From assembly GCF_004341105.1 (NCBI RefSeq), contig NZ_SLZK01000002.1:800310-864309 (forward strand): DNA of 64,000 nt, in the 5' to 3' direction. Both the position numbers and the translations under genes were made by a program. How positions within the stretch are numbered: the first letter of the stretch is position 1; every line of letters begins with the position of its first letter. Under the pieces are notes generated by a model. It did not search any database and was not told the DNA's origin. It saw only the letters and a program-made list of their open reading frames with translations. Positions 18,984 through 27,353 of this stretch are shown piece by piece. This DNA is from Rhizobium sp. BK418 (GTDB lineage Bacteria; Pseudomonadota; Alphaproteobacteria; Rhizobiales; Rhizobiaceae).

Positions 18984-19487
18984 TCAGGCCGCGATGCCAT
19001 TGCCGCCGTTGTTGCGCAAAAGGTTGCGCAGCCGGTAAGCGATGGCGAGCGGCTTCGGGAAAGGCTTGCGCAGGAAGGCGACCTTACGGACGTAATTGTC
19101 CACCCGCCAGCTCGCCCAGGTGCCACCGGCAAAGAAGGCGACATCGCCGGCCTGCAGCGTGCGCTCTATGCCGTCTTCGGTTGTGACATGCACCTCGCCT
19201 TCGAGGATCATCACGGTCTCGTCCCAGCCGAAACGCCAGCGGAATTCACCTGATGTGCAGTCCCAGATCGCCGTCAGCGATGCCTCGTCATGGCCGCGGG
19301 AATGTTCTGCGGTACGCGCCTGCGGATTGCCGCTGATGATCCAGTCGGGATTGATCGGCGTCGACTTCAGCACCATGCCGTCACTTGCCTGCGCGACGAA
19401 AGATTTGCCAGATGGCTTCAACGCGGCATAAGGCACCGACCGCGCAGCCGCAGCGGCGGCGGTTGCAAGCATCATCTTCCAGGCCAT
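18984..19487 (-). CDS. Cupin-domain protein (EutQ/DUF861-like)
   Basis: A 167-residue protein with one small cupin barrel. FRWRFGWDETVMILEGEVHV and DVAFFAGGTWASWRV match the DUF861 cupin_3 group. The usual first-motif histidines are largely replaced (WDE), as in that group. The start at 19487 (MAWKMMLATAAAAAARSV) follows a G-rich run and gives a short hydrophobic or alanine-rich N-terminus that might be a weak export signal. An upstream in-frame ATG at 19532 exists. Function unknown. It lies 97 bases upstream of gshB on the same strand. Confidence 0.7.
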   Translation of the reverse strand: MAWKMMLATAAAAAARSVPYAALKPSGKSFVAQASDGMVLKSTPINPDWIISGNPQARTAEHSRGHDEASLTAIWDCTSGEFRWRFGWDETVMILEGEVHVTTEDGIERTLQAGDVAFFAGGTWASWRVDNYVRKVAFLRKPFPKPLAIAYRLRNLLRNNGGNGIAA

Positions 19488-19634
19488 GGAACACCCCCAA
19501 TTTGCTACCCCTAGCTGCGCCGTGGATAGCAAAAGAGTCGTAAAAGCCCGTTCAAGCAGACGCTAAAATCTTAATGAAAGCTGACTCATCCATGTGTTGG
19601 AGGGGCACGGTCACTGACGGCTTCATGCGCGCAC

Positions 19635-20003
19635 CTAGAAAGCATCCGGGAAGTGCCGGGGGAGCTTTCCCGGTAATACCGCAACGATATCATACCGTTG
19701 AGAGAGAATGGCATAGTCGCGTTGGCGGGCGAGCCAGAGATCGCTGGCGGCCCTGATGCGATTTTGCGAGGCATAGGAGACGGCATTTACCGCGCCCATC
19801 TCGTCGGCGCGCGCCTTGACCTCAACGAAGACAGCAAGATCCCCCTTGCGGGCGATGATATCGACCTCGCCGAGCTTCGTTTTGTAGCGTAGGGCGAGGA
19901 TGCGATAGCCCTTCAGCATCAAAAAAACGGCGGCGATATATTCCGCCGCCCAGCCGCGGCGCAGCGCCTTTCTCCTGCGGAACGTGACCTCGCCGTCAGC
20001 CAT
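19635..20003 (-). CDS. yraN: UPF0102 family protein (YraN)
   Basis: A 122-residue protein with the endonuclease-like core GEVDIIARKGDLAVFVEVKAR (E..D..VEVK catalytic-type residues), characteristic of UPF0102. Biochemical role is unsettled, probably a Holliday-junction-resolvase-like nuclease fold. The start overlaps the rsmI stop by eight bases, the conserved rsmI-yraN order in many proteobacteria. The N-terminal GWAAEYIAAVFLMLKGYRIL helix is typical. Confidence 0.88.
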   Translation of the reverse strand: MADGEVTFRRRKALRRGWAAEYIAAVFLMLKGYRILALRYKTKLGEVDIIARKGDLAVFVEVKARADEMGAVNAVSYASQNRIRAASDLWLARQRDYAILSQRYDIVAVLPGKLPRHFPDAF

Positions 20004-20910
20004 CCGCAGCCTTCATATCGAGAAGCTTCTGATAGAGCACCTTGCGCGGCAGGCCGGTCAGGCGCGCCGCCTCCGTCGCGGCCTTGGCCGTCGGCAGGGA
20101 TTTTGAAAGATCCGCGAGAACCGCGTCGACATCCGCCTCGGTCGCCGGCTCGTCCTTTGACGGACCGATGACGAGCACGATCTCACCCTTCACATTGTCA
20201 TGCTCTTTATAATAGCCGGCCAGTTCGGAGAGCGTGCCGCGGCGGAACTCCTCATAGGTCTTGGTCAGCTCGCGGCAGACAGATGCCTGGCGCGTACCGC
20301 CGAGCACATCGGCTGCGGCAAGCAGCGTCGCGCCGATGCGATGAGGCGATTCAAAGAAGATCAGCGTGGCCGGCGCACTCATGAATTCCGCGAGCCGGTC
20401 GCGGCGCGCCTTGTCCTTGGTCGGCAGGAAACCGGCAAAGAGAAAGGCGTCGTTCGGAAGGCCCGAGCCGACGAGGGCGGTAAGTGGCGCGGAGGCACCA
20501 GGAATGGGAATGACACGGTAGCCAGCCTCGATCGCCTGCTGTGCCAGACGATAGCCGGGGTCGGAGACGAGCGGTGTTCCGGCATCGGAGACCAGCGCCA
20601 CCGACTTGCCGGCTTCAAGTGCCTGCAGGAGCCGCGGCCCGGCCTCATCGGCATTATGCTCGTGATAGGCGAAAGGGCGGTTCTGGATGCCGTAACGATC
20701 AAGCAAAACGCGGGTGACCCGCGTGTCCTCGCATGCCAGGACATCGGCACCCGCAAGCGTTTCCAGTGCGCGCAGGGTAATGTCGCCGAGATTGCCGATT
20801 GGTGTGGCGACGAGATAGAGAGCTTGTTCAAGCGGGCGCGCCGGCACCGCAATATTGTGCACGCGAAAGCCGCGCCGGGCGCCGGTTTCCGCTGTCGTCT
20901 CTTCCGTCAT
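19996..20910 (-). CDS. rsmI: 16S rRNA (cytidine1402-2'-O)-methyltransferase
   Basis: A 304-residue SPOUT-unrelated, tetrapyrrole-methylase-fold enzyme. LYLVATPIGNLGDITLRAL opens the domain, ACEDTRVTRVLLDRYGI and SDAGTPLVSDPGYRL are diagnostic for RsmI, and IPGASAPLTALVGSGLP forms the SAM pocket. It methylates C1402 in the ribosomal P site with RsmH. About 25 residues precede the domain. It is the first gene of rsmI-yraN. The 247-base region up to dnaN has no convincing gene. Confidence 0.93.
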   Translation of the reverse strand: MTEETTAETGARRGFRVHNIAVPARPLEQALYLVATPIGNLGDITLRALETLAGADVLACEDTRVTRVLLDRYGIQNRPFAYHEHNADEAGPRLLQALEAGKSVALVSDAGTPLVSDPGYRLAQQAIEAGYRVIPIPGASAPLTALVGSGLPNDAFLFAGFLPTKDKARRDRLAEFMSAPATLIFFESPHRIGATLLAAADVLGGTRQASVCRELTKTYEEFRRGTLSELAGYYKEHDNVKGEIVLVIGPSKDEPATEADVDAVLADLSKSLPTAKAATEAARLTGLPRKVLYQKLLDMKAADG

Positions 20911-21157
20911 GTCACTCGCTTTCGTCCCGCCGGCCTCTTCTCTTTATGGGCGAGCGGCGCTGCTTCGACAAGGGGCCGCAATTTCTGTGAGCATTGCACT
21001 GCAAAACGGCATTTGCGGACCTGCGGGCAGCCATGCCTCTTGCAATCGCTGGCAAAGTTCTGCCATTTTGCCTGTCCACTCCCCTCTCCCAAGGGGAAAG
21101 CAGTGACGCGGCGCTTGCAGGCGCCCGGACAATGAAGGTCGAAAGCGGTAGCATCCC

Positions 21158-22276
21158 ATGCGTATTACTATTGAGCGGTCAAACCTTTTGAAGTCGCTGA
21201 ACCACGTCCACCGCGTGGTCGAACGCCGCAACACGATCCCGATCCTGTCCAACGTTCTCTTGAAGGCGGACGGCCAGAGCCTCGACATGAAGGCGACCGA
21301 CCTCGATCTGGAAATCACCGAAGCGACGCCTGCCAATGTCGAGCAGGCTGGCGCCACGACCGTTCCCGCCCATCTTCTTTACGACATCGTGCGCAAGCTT
21401 CCCGATGGCGCGGAAGTGCTGCTCGCCACCACGCAGGATGGCGGCTCCATGAACGTGCAGTCGGGCCGTTCGAAATTCTCGCTGCAGTGCCTGCCAGAAT
21501 CCGATTTCCCGGATCTGACCGCCGGTACCTTCACGCATTCCTTCAAGCTGAAGGCGAGCGACCTGAAGATGCTGATCGACCGCACGCAGTTTGCGATCTC
21601 GACCGAAGAAACCCGCTATTATCTGAACGGCATCTTCTTCCATACGATCGAAAGCGGCGGCGACCTGAAGCTGCGCGCCGTCGCTACCGACGGCCATCGC
21701 CTGGCCCGCGCCGATGTGGACGCACCCTCCGGGTCGGAAGGCATGCCGGGCATCATCATTCCGCGCAAGACGGTCGGCGAATTGCAAAAGCTCGTCGACG
21801 CGCCGGACGCGATCGTCACCGTCGAAGTCTCCGATGCCAAAATCCGCATCACCATCGGCTCTATCGTGATGACGTCGAAGCTGATCGACGGCACCTTCCC
21901 TGACTACCAGCGCGTCATTCCGACCAATAACGACAAGGAAATGCGCGTCGACTGCACAAGCTTCGCCCAGGCCGTCGACCGCGTCTCGACCATCTCGTCG
22001 GAACGTGGCCGCGCAGTGAAGCTCGCGCTATCCGATGGTCAGCTCCTCCTCACCGTCAACAATCCGGATTCCGGTAGCGCTACGGAAGAAGTTGCCGTCG
22101 GCTACGATACGGATCCGATGGAGATCGGCTTCAACGCCAAGTATCTGCTCGACATCACAGCGCAGCTTTCCGGCGACGAGGCGATCTTCCTGCTGGCCGA
22201 TGCCGGCTCGCCGACACTCGTGCGCGACACCGCCGGCGACGACGCCCTCTACGTGCTGATGCCGATGCGCGTTTAA
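21158..22276 (+). CDS. dnaN: DNA polymerase III beta subunit (sliding clamp)
   Basis: A 372-residue protein of exact beta-clamp length, with three clamp domains. RVVERRNTIPILSNVLLKA opens domain 1, FPDLTAGTF and TRYYLNGIFFH mark domain 2, and the C-terminal DDALYVLMPMRV ends as in other beta clamps. It encircles DNA and tethers polymerase and repair proteins. It is not next to dnaA, the usual alphaproteobacterial arrangement. No strong Shine-Dalgarno is seen. A palindromic hairpin overlaps the stop codon. Confidence 0.96.
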   Translation: MRITIERSNLLKSLNHVHRVVERRNTIPILSNVLLKADGQSLDMKATDLDLEITEATPANVEQAGATTVPAHLLYDIVRKLPDGAEVLLATTQDGGSMNVQSGRSKFSLQCLPESDFPDLTAGTFTHSFKLKASDLKMLIDRTQFAISTEETRYYLNGIFFHTIESGGDLKLRAVATDGHRLARADVDAPSGSEGMPGIIIPRKTVGELQKLVDAPDAIVTVEVSDAKIRITIGSIVMTSKLIDGTFPDYQRVIPTNNDKEMRVDCTSFAQAVDRVSTISSERGRAVKLALSDGQLLLTVNNPDSGSATEEVAVGYDTDPMEIGFNAKYLLDITAQLSGDEAIFLLADAGSPTLVRDTAGDDALYVLMPMRV

Positions 22277-22291
22277 ACGCGCGTCGTTTTT
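22267..22291 (+). terminator. dnaN terminator overlapping the stop codon
   Basis: GCGCGTTTAAACGCGC (22267-22282) is a perfect 16-base palindrome containing the dnaN stop TAA, followed by GTCGTTTTT. The stem has little loop, so the central TTTAAA must open, but position and T-run fit an intrinsic terminator. Confidence 0.6.
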
Positions 22292-22387
22292 GGCTTCAAA
22301 ACTTTCCTGATTGCGACGTCGCCTCTTGTTTTTGCTTCACCCTCCTGCAATTAAGGGCGGGGTGAACAGCAAGCATGGGAGGACGGC

Positions 22388-22981
22388 ATGGCATTGCGGC
22401 TCAAGGAAAGGCTCGGCAGAAAGTTTGACGAAGAGATCCGCTTCTTCAAAGGCATGATGCAGGGGCCAAAGACAGTCGGTTCCATCGTTCCGACCTCCTC
22501 GATCACCGCCCGCAAGATGGCGAGCGTCGCAAATCCGTACTCCGATCTGCCCATTCTCGAGCTCGGCCCCGGCACCGGAGCCATCACCAAGGCGATCCTC
22601 GCCCATGGCGTGAAGCCGGAGAAGCTCGTTGCTGTCGAATATTCGACGGACTTTTACGAGCATCTCCTGCGCCTTTACCCGGGCGTGAATTTCATCAATG
22701 GCGACGCCTTCGATCTCGACAGGACGCTCGGGTCGTTCAAGGATCAAAAATTCGATTGCGTTGTCTCGGGCATACCGCTCCTGAACTTCCCGATGCAGGC
22801 GCGCATCGCACTGCTGGAAAATCTGCTGGACCGTATGCCGGCCGGGCGGCCGATGGTGCAGATCTCCTATGGCGCGGTCTCACCAATCATTGCCAATCCC
22901 GATCGTTACAGCATTCATCATTTTGATTTCATTGTGCGCAATATTCCGCCGGCTCAACTCTGGATCTATCGGCGCGGATAA
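22388..22981 (+). CDS. pmtA: Phosphatidylethanolamine N-methyltransferase, rhizobial PmtA type
   Basis: A 197-residue SAM-dependent methyltransferase. LELGPGTGAITKAIL is motif I, and GSIVPTSSITARKMA near residue 30 and YGAVSPIIA near the C-terminus are typical of the Sinorhizobium/Agrobacterium PmtA family. It methylates phosphatidylethanolamine three times to give phosphatidylcholine, important for rhizobial membranes and symbiosis. The next gene starts immediately after the stop. It forms an apparent operon with the phosphatase-like gene, pyrF and DUF1330. Confidence 0.88.
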   Translation: MALRLKERLGRKFDEEIRFFKGMMQGPKTVGSIVPTSSITARKMASVANPYSDLPILELGPGTGAITKAILAHGVKPEKLVAVEYSTDFYEHLLRLYPGVNFINGDAFDLDRTLGSFKDQKFDCVVSGIPLLNFPMQARIALLENLLDRMPAGRPMVQISYGAVSPIIANPDRYSIHHFDFIVRNIPPAQLWIYRRG

Positions 22982-23563
22982 ATGTTTGGATTTTATATTA
23001 CCCACCCGCAGGTCAAGATCGACCCTGCGGTTCCCGTTCCCCAATGGGGCCTTTCAGACGTTGGCGTCGAGCGCGCCCGTAAGGCTGCTGCGAGCGACTG
23101 GGCGAAGCGGCTCGCCCGCATCGTCTCCAGCGATGAGACAAAGGCGATCGAAACGGCGGAAATCCTTGCCGCGGCTACAGGCGTAAAAATCGAGATCATG
23201 CATGGCATGCATGAGAACGACCGCTCTGCTACAGGTTTCCTGCCGCCGGACAGGTTCGAAGAGGCCGTCAACTGGTTCTTCGCCCATCCGCAGGAGAGCT
23301 TCAAGGGCTGGGAGCGGGCCGCGGATGCGCAAGCTCGCATCGTCTCTGCGGTCGAAGCGATCCTCTGTTCGCACGATCCGAATGCACCGATTGCTTTCAT
23401 CGGCCACGGCGGCGTCGGAACGCTGCTGAAATGCCATTTGATGGGCGCACCGATCGCGCGTGATCGTGACCAGCCGGTCGGTGGCGGCAATCTCTATGCT
23501 TTCGGCCTTGCGGATCGGCGCTTATCATGCGACTGGACACCCATCGAAGACTGGCGGGGGTGA
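22982..23563 (+). CDS. Histidine-phosphatase-superfamily protein with altered RHG motif
   Basis: A 193-residue protein with the histidine phosphatase fold. The first motif, normally RHG, reads YITHPQV, keeping the His but losing the adjacent Arg. The later FIGHGGVGTLLKC keeps the second catalytic His, and IVSSDETKAIETAEIL matches the SSxxxRAxxTA segment with Lys in place of Arg. Function is unknown and catalysis may be weakened or specialised. It starts directly after pmtA, and pyrF follows by six bases. Confidence 0.78.
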   Translation: MFGFYITHPQVKIDPAVPVPQWGLSDVGVERARKAAASDWAKRLARIVSSDETKAIETAEILAAATGVKIEIMHGMHENDRSATGFLPPDRFEEAVNWFFAHPQESFKGWERAADAQARIVSAVEAILCSHDPNAPIAFIGHGGVGTLLKCHLMGAPIARDRDQPVGGGNLYAFGLADRRLSCDWTPIEDWRG

Positions 23564-23569
23564 TTTGAG

Positions 23570-24277
23570 ATGGACGCACGCGAGCGGTTGATCGTCGGAC
23601 TGGATGTTCCAACGATTGGCGAAGCGGAAAGATTGGTTTCCACGCTCGGCGACGACATTCTCTTCTACAAGATCGGCTACCAGCTCGTCTTTGCGGGCGG
23701 GCTCGAATTTGCTCGCGACCTTGCCGCAAGCGGCAAGAAGATCTTTCTCGACATGAAGCTGCTCGACATCGACAACACGGTCGCGTCCGGCGTTGAAAAC
23801 ATCGCCAAGATGGGCATGTCGATGCTGACGCTGCATGCCTATCCGAAAGCGATGAAAGCGGCGGTAGAAGCTGCAAAGGGCTCCGGCCTCTGTCTGCTCG
23901 GCGTCACCGTACTGACATCCATGGATGCGGAAGACCTCATCGAGGCAGGCTACCAATATGATCCGAAGGCACTCGTCGCGCGCCGCGCCGAACAGGCGCA
24001 TGCGGCCGGCATGGGCGGTATCGTCTGCTCGGCCGAGGAATCGACCAGCGTGCGCGAAATCATCGGGCCGGATATGGCGATCGTCACACCCGGGATCCGC
24101 CCGACCGGCGCCGAAAAGGGCGACCAGAAGCGGGTGATGACGCCTTCGGATGCGCTGAAGGCCGGCTCCACCCACCTCGTCGTCGCCCGCCCGATCGTCA
24201 AGGCGCCGGAACCGCGGGAAGCGGCACGGGCAATCCTCAATGAAATGGTCGCCGCGCTCTGGCCGGCAAACCGATGA
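23570..24277 (+). CDS. pyrF: Orotidine 5'-phosphate decarboxylase
   Basis: A 235-residue TIM-barrel enzyme making UMP from [20 protein letters not shown] opens the barrel, [13 protein letters not shown] holds the K..D catalytic tetrad (the usual DxKxxDI), [10 protein letters not shown] and TPGIRP...DQKRVMTP bind the phosphate. The start at 23570 follows a GGGGTGATTTGAG context. It is the third gene of the pmtA operon. Confidence 0.95.
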   Translation: MDARERLIVGLDVPTIGEAERLVSTLGDDILFYKIGYQLVFAGGLEFARDLAASGKKIFLDMKLLDIDNTVASGVENIAKMGMSMLTLHAYPKAMKAAVEAAKGSGLCLLGVTVLTSMDAEDLIEAGYQYDPKALVARRAEQAHAAGMGGIVCSAEESTSVREIIGPDMAIVTPGIRPTGAEKGDQKRVMTPSDALKAGSTHLVVARPIVKAPEPREAARAILNEMVAALWPANR

Positions 24278-24290
24278 AAGGGAGAGAATA

Positions 24291-24578
24291 ATGGGCAAGG
24301 GATATTGGATCGCCCGCGTCGACGTGCGCGACCCAGAGCGTTACAAGGACTACGTGGCAACCGCAAAGCCCGCCTTCGAGAAATACGGTGCAAACTTCCT
24401 TGCCCGTGGCGGCGCATTCACCGAACTCGAAGGCAAGGCGCGCGCCCGCAATGTCGTCATCGAATTCCCCTCGATGCAGCATGCCGTCGACTGCTACAAT
24501 TCGCCGGAATATCAAGCCGCCGCGAAAATCCGCCAGGAAGTAGCCGATGCCGAAATGGTTGTCGTCGAAGGTATCTAA
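24291..24578 (+). CDS. DUF1330 family protein
   Basis: A 95-residue protein with the DUF1330 pattern: GYWIARVDVRDPERYKDYV at the N-terminus and a central ARGGAFTELEGKARARNVVIEFPS followed by A..CYNSPEYQ (ARGG and NSPEYQ are the strongest parts). These are small dimeric ferredoxin-like folds of unknown function. ATG 24291 follows GGGAGAG. It follows pyrF by 13 bases, so it is the last gene of that operon. Confidence 0.85.
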   Translation: MGKGYWIARVDVRDPERYKDYVATAKPAFEKYGANFLARGGAFTELEGKARARNVVIEFPSMQHAVDCYNSPEYQAAAKIRQEVADAEMVVVEGI

Positions 24579-24687
24579 GCCAGTTTCGACGGGTGAAAAC
24601 TGCGGCGCGATGGCCCTTTTCGTCGCGCCGGGATTCGGCTAAGACGAAATCCATCACAGCATTCCAAAGCCTTTCGAGGAGCCTGCC

Positions 24688-25668
24688 ATGACCCTTGCCA
24701 ACCTGCCGCCGCTCGTCACCGTGTTCGGAGGGTCCGGCTTCATCGGCAGACACGTCGTGCGTGCGCTGGCAAAGCGCGGTTACCGCATCCGCGTTGCAGT
24801 GCGTCGCCCGGATCTCGCCGGCTTTCTGCAGCCGCTCGGCAATGTCGGTCAGATCTCCTTCGTTCAGGCCAACCTGCGCTACCGCAACTCGATCGATCGC
24901 GCCGTCGAAGGTGCTGACCACGTCATCAACTGCGTCGGCATCCTCTTCGAGAGCGGCCGAAACACGTTTGATGCCGTGCAGGAATTCGGCGGCCGTGCCG
25001 TGGCTGAAGCGGCCCGCAACGCCGGTGCGACGCTCACTCATATCTCCGCCATCGGCGCCAACTCCGGTTCCCATTCCAGTTACGGCCGCACCAAGGGCCG
25101 TGCGGAAGCCGCGATCTTGTCGATCAAGCCGGACGCGGTGATCTTCCGCCCGTCTATCGTCTTTGGCCCGGAAGACAGCTTTTTCAACAAGTTTGCCGAC
25201 ATGGCGCGCCTGTTCCCGGTTCTGCCGCTCGTCGGCGGCGGCAAGACGAAGTTTCAGCCTGTTTATGTCGAGGATATCGCCGAGGCCGTTGCCCGTGCCG
25301 TCGATGGCAAAGTCGAAGGCGGCAAGATCTACGAGCTTGGTGGCCCTGAAGTTCTGAGCTTCCGCGAATGTCTCGAGACAATGCTCAAGGTCACGGCCCG
25401 CAAGAACCGACTCGTTTCGCTGCCCTTCGGCATCGCATCACTGATCGGCAGCATTGCGTCGCTCGTGCCATTCATTGCACCGCCAATCACGCCGGATCAG
25501 GTCAAGCTGCTTAAGCAAGATAATGTCGTTTCGAAGGAGGCCGAAGCTGAAGGCCGTACCCTGAAAGGCCTTGGCATCACGCCGACGATGGTGACTTCGG
25601 TGCTCGGCTCCTATCTCGTGCAATACCGCCCGCACGGCCAATATACCGGATCCGGCAAGGCTGCCTGA
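24688..25668 (+). CDS. NDUFA9-like NAD(P)-binding complex I-associated protein
   Basis: A 326-residue extended SDR. TVFGGSGFIGRHVVRALAKRG is the Rossmann motif, and YGRTKGRAEAAI replaces the usual YxxxK (Tyr and Lys kept). VIFRPSIVFGPEDSFFNKFA is characteristic of the NDUFA9/complex I NDUFA9-subunit family. Alphaproteobacterial members are thought to relate to the mitochondrial accessory subunit, but many also function in quinone or lipid metabolism. It is terminated by a strong hairpin. Confidence 0.82.
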   Translation: MTLANLPPLVTVFGGSGFIGRHVVRALAKRGYRIRVAVRRPDLAGFLQPLGNVGQISFVQANLRYRNSIDRAVEGADHVINCVGILFESGRNTFDAVQEFGGRAVAEAARNAGATLTHISAIGANSGSHSSYGRTKGRAEAAILSIKPDAVIFRPSIVFGPEDSFFNKFADMARLFPVLPLVGGGKTKFQPVYVEDIAEAVARAVDGKVEGGKIYELGGPEVLSFRECLETMLKVTARKNRLVSLPFGIASLIGSIASLVPFIAPPITPDQVKLLKQDNVVSKEAEAEGRTLKGLGITPTMVTSVLGSYLVQYRPHGQYTGSGKAA

Positions 25669-25688
25669 TAATCGATAGCCGACAGCGC

Positions 25689-25729
25689 AAGCGCCGCTCG
25701 TGAACCTTCGCGGGCGGCGCTTCTTTTTT
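25689..25729 (+). terminator. Intrinsic terminator after the NDUFA9-like gene
   Basis: AAGCGCCGC (25689-25697) and GCGGCGCTT (25714-25722) form a 9-bp stem, followed by C and six T (25724-25729). Confidence 0.85.
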
Positions 25730-25838
25730 GCAATGGTAAATCCGGCGCAAGTCTGGCGTGTTAAGACGCGTTCCATAGTGTGTGACGTTGCAGAAAAGAC
25801 GCATAGGAAATTTAGTGGAATTAACATCAAATTTAGCA

Positions 25839-25863
25839 GGAACATTTATTGCTATTTGCCATT
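25839..25863 (+). promoter_or_regulatory. Candidate RpoE2/EcfG-type stress promoter
   Basis: GGAAC (25839-25843), an 18-base spacer, then TT (25862-25863) matches the GGAAC-N18/19-TT pattern reported for the rhizobial general stress sigma factor. It lies 86 bases before the small secreted-protein ATG in otherwise AT-rich non-coding DNA. Confidence 0.4.
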
Positions 25864-25948
25864 CCACTGACTAAACACCCCGCGCGTCTCCACAAAGACT
25901 CAAAGCGCCTCGCAGGCGTGCGGCAATCACTGTGAAAGGCTATTTCTG

Positions 25949-26101
25949 ATGGGTAAGTCAATCGCGCTTCTTTTTGCGTGTGCGGCACTGGTAATCCTCG
26001 CAGGCTCCTTCATTGCGCCGGGCTCGGTCGCAGCGGTGAAGGGCGGTTGCTCGCCGGCTTACGGCGTCGATCCCTGCTCGACGGCCTCCATTACCCACTA
26101 A
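25949..26101 (+). CDS. Small secreted or membrane-anchored protein, 50 aa
   Basis: ATG at 25949 and TAA at 26099-26101 encode 50 residues. Residues 1-29 form a signal-like segment (KSIALLFACAALVILAGSF, then APGSVAA with an AxA-type cleavage site). The mature part, about 20 residues, contains two cysteines (GGCSPAYGVDPCS) that could form a disulfide. A weak GAAAGG lies about 12 bases upstream. A possible stress promoter precedes it and a hairpin terminator follows at 26201. I do not recognise the family. Confidence 0.6.
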   Translation: MGKSIALLFACAALVILAGSFIAPGSVAAVKGGCSPAYGVDPCSTASITH

Positions 26102-26197
26102 AGCGTTTGCGATATTTCAAATCCGCTTACGCTTCAAATCTTGTTCCACGCATGTCATTGTCGCCAAACCGCTGCATAGTTTTGCGCGATATGTTCT

Positions 26198-26226
26198 AAA
26201 AAAGCCGGTCCTTTCGAACCGGCTTT
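26198..26226. terminator. Bidirectional intrinsic terminator
   Basis: AAAGCCGGT (26201-26209) and ACCGGCTTT (26218-26226) form a perfect 9-bp stem. Six A at 26198-26203 give a T-run on the minus strand, so it ends uppP well and can also stop transcription from the small secreted-protein gene. Confidence 0.8.
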
Positions 26227-26280
26227 CATCTTTATCCTGGCGTGAGCGGCCCTATTCGAGCGCTCGGAGGTTCAGCGACC

Positions 26281-27078
26281 TCAGGCAATCATGCCGGCCA
26301 TCGCCATGCCGAGCAGCACGACACCCAAAATGATGCGATAGATCGCAAAGACCGTGAAACGGTTGCTCCTGATATAGGCAAGCAGCCATTTGACGGCGAT
26401 GAATGCGACAGCAGTGGAAACGACGAAGGCAATGCCGAGCGCGGTCCAATCCTCGTTTGCCGCACCACCATCCTTGAGGGTTTTCAGCAGCGAGAAGGCA
26501 CTTGCCGCATACATGGTCGGAATGCCGACGAGAAAGGCGAATTCGGTCGCCGCAGCGCGGTTACCGGTGCCGGCCAGCATGGCGACGAAAATCGTGGCGC
26601 CGGAGCGGGATGTACCAGGGAAGACGCCGGCCACGATCTGGGCGATACCCACAAGAATGGCGACGAGCCAGGTGATGTGAGAGCTTGGCGGCCGGCGGGC
26701 GGCAGCCCATTCGGCAAAAATCATCCAGATACCGCCGATGATGAGCGCCCAGGCAACCGGTGTGGCGTTTTCAGGCAGTTCGAAACCGAGCTTCTTGACG
26801 ATAAGCCCGAGAACCGCCGTGATCAGAAAGGCGCCGATCAGCTTGAAGGCGTAGTCCCGATTCTTGGGATCGCGCCAGCCGAGCAGCAGATCGAGCAGAC
26901 GGCGCCAGTAGATGATCGTGACGGCGAGGATCGCGCCTGCCTGAATGACGATATTGAACGTCTCACTACGAGCGCCGAACCATTGTTCCGCAATGATCAA
27001 GTGGCCGGTGCTCGAGATCGGCAGGAACTCGGTAATCCCTTCTATAATGCCCAGAATTATAGAGCTTAGATAGTCCAT
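26281..27078 (-). CDS. uppP: Undecaprenyl-diphosphatase (UppP/BacA family)
   Basis: A 265-residue membrane protein with about eight segments. GIIEGITEFLPISSTGHLI and PGTSRSGATI are the two catalytic signatures of the BacA/UppP family, which dephosphorylates undecaprenyl pyrophosphate to recycle the lipid carrier for peptidoglycan and polysaccharide synthesis. Note this is not the unrelated rhizobial symbiosis protein BacA (SbmA-type). It is single and leftward. The 275-base upstream gap shows no further gene. Confidence 0.94.
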   Translation of the reverse strand: MDYLSSIILGIIEGITEFLPISSTGHLIIAEQWFGARSETFNIVIQAGAILAVTIIYWRRLLDLLLGWRDPKNRDYAFKLIGAFLITAVLGLIVKKLGFELPENATPVAWALIIGGIWMIFAEWAAARRPPSSHITWLVAILVGIAQIVAGVFPGTSRSGATIFVAMLAGTGNRAAATEFAFLVGIPTMYAASAFSLLKTLKDGGAANEDWTALGIAFVVSTAVAFIAVKWLLAYIRSNRFTVFAIYRIILGVVLLGMAMAGMIA

Positions 27079-27353
27079 AAAGTGTCTCCGGTTTGGGGTT
27101 CGGTCGGACTGGAATTGCGATCAGATTTATATTGCACTGCACCATCATCATTCGCCAGAGCGGGGAAAGAAAAGGCGAGCGGAAGTTGCGATGGTTCATG
27201 CAGCCGTGTTTTGTCCCTTGTTAGGCAGGTACGGCCCGATTCGCTTGTATTGGAGGGGCCAAGCTCCTATAGCTTCAACCAATGAGTCATGACTAGGGCG
27301 GTATAATCGGCGCGCCCTTTAGCCCATTTACCGCAATTAAAGTCCGAGTATCG

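Noticed and set aside
20911..21157. Short frames and a CCCCTCTCCCAAGGGG motif between rsmI and dnaN
   Set aside because: The frames lack start sites and family features. The motif resembles a fragment of a rhizobial intergenic repeat but is too short to assign.
22277..22387. Possible riboswitch between dnaN and pmtA
   Set aside because: Apart from the terminator at the dnaN stop there is no paired structure of a known riboswitch class.
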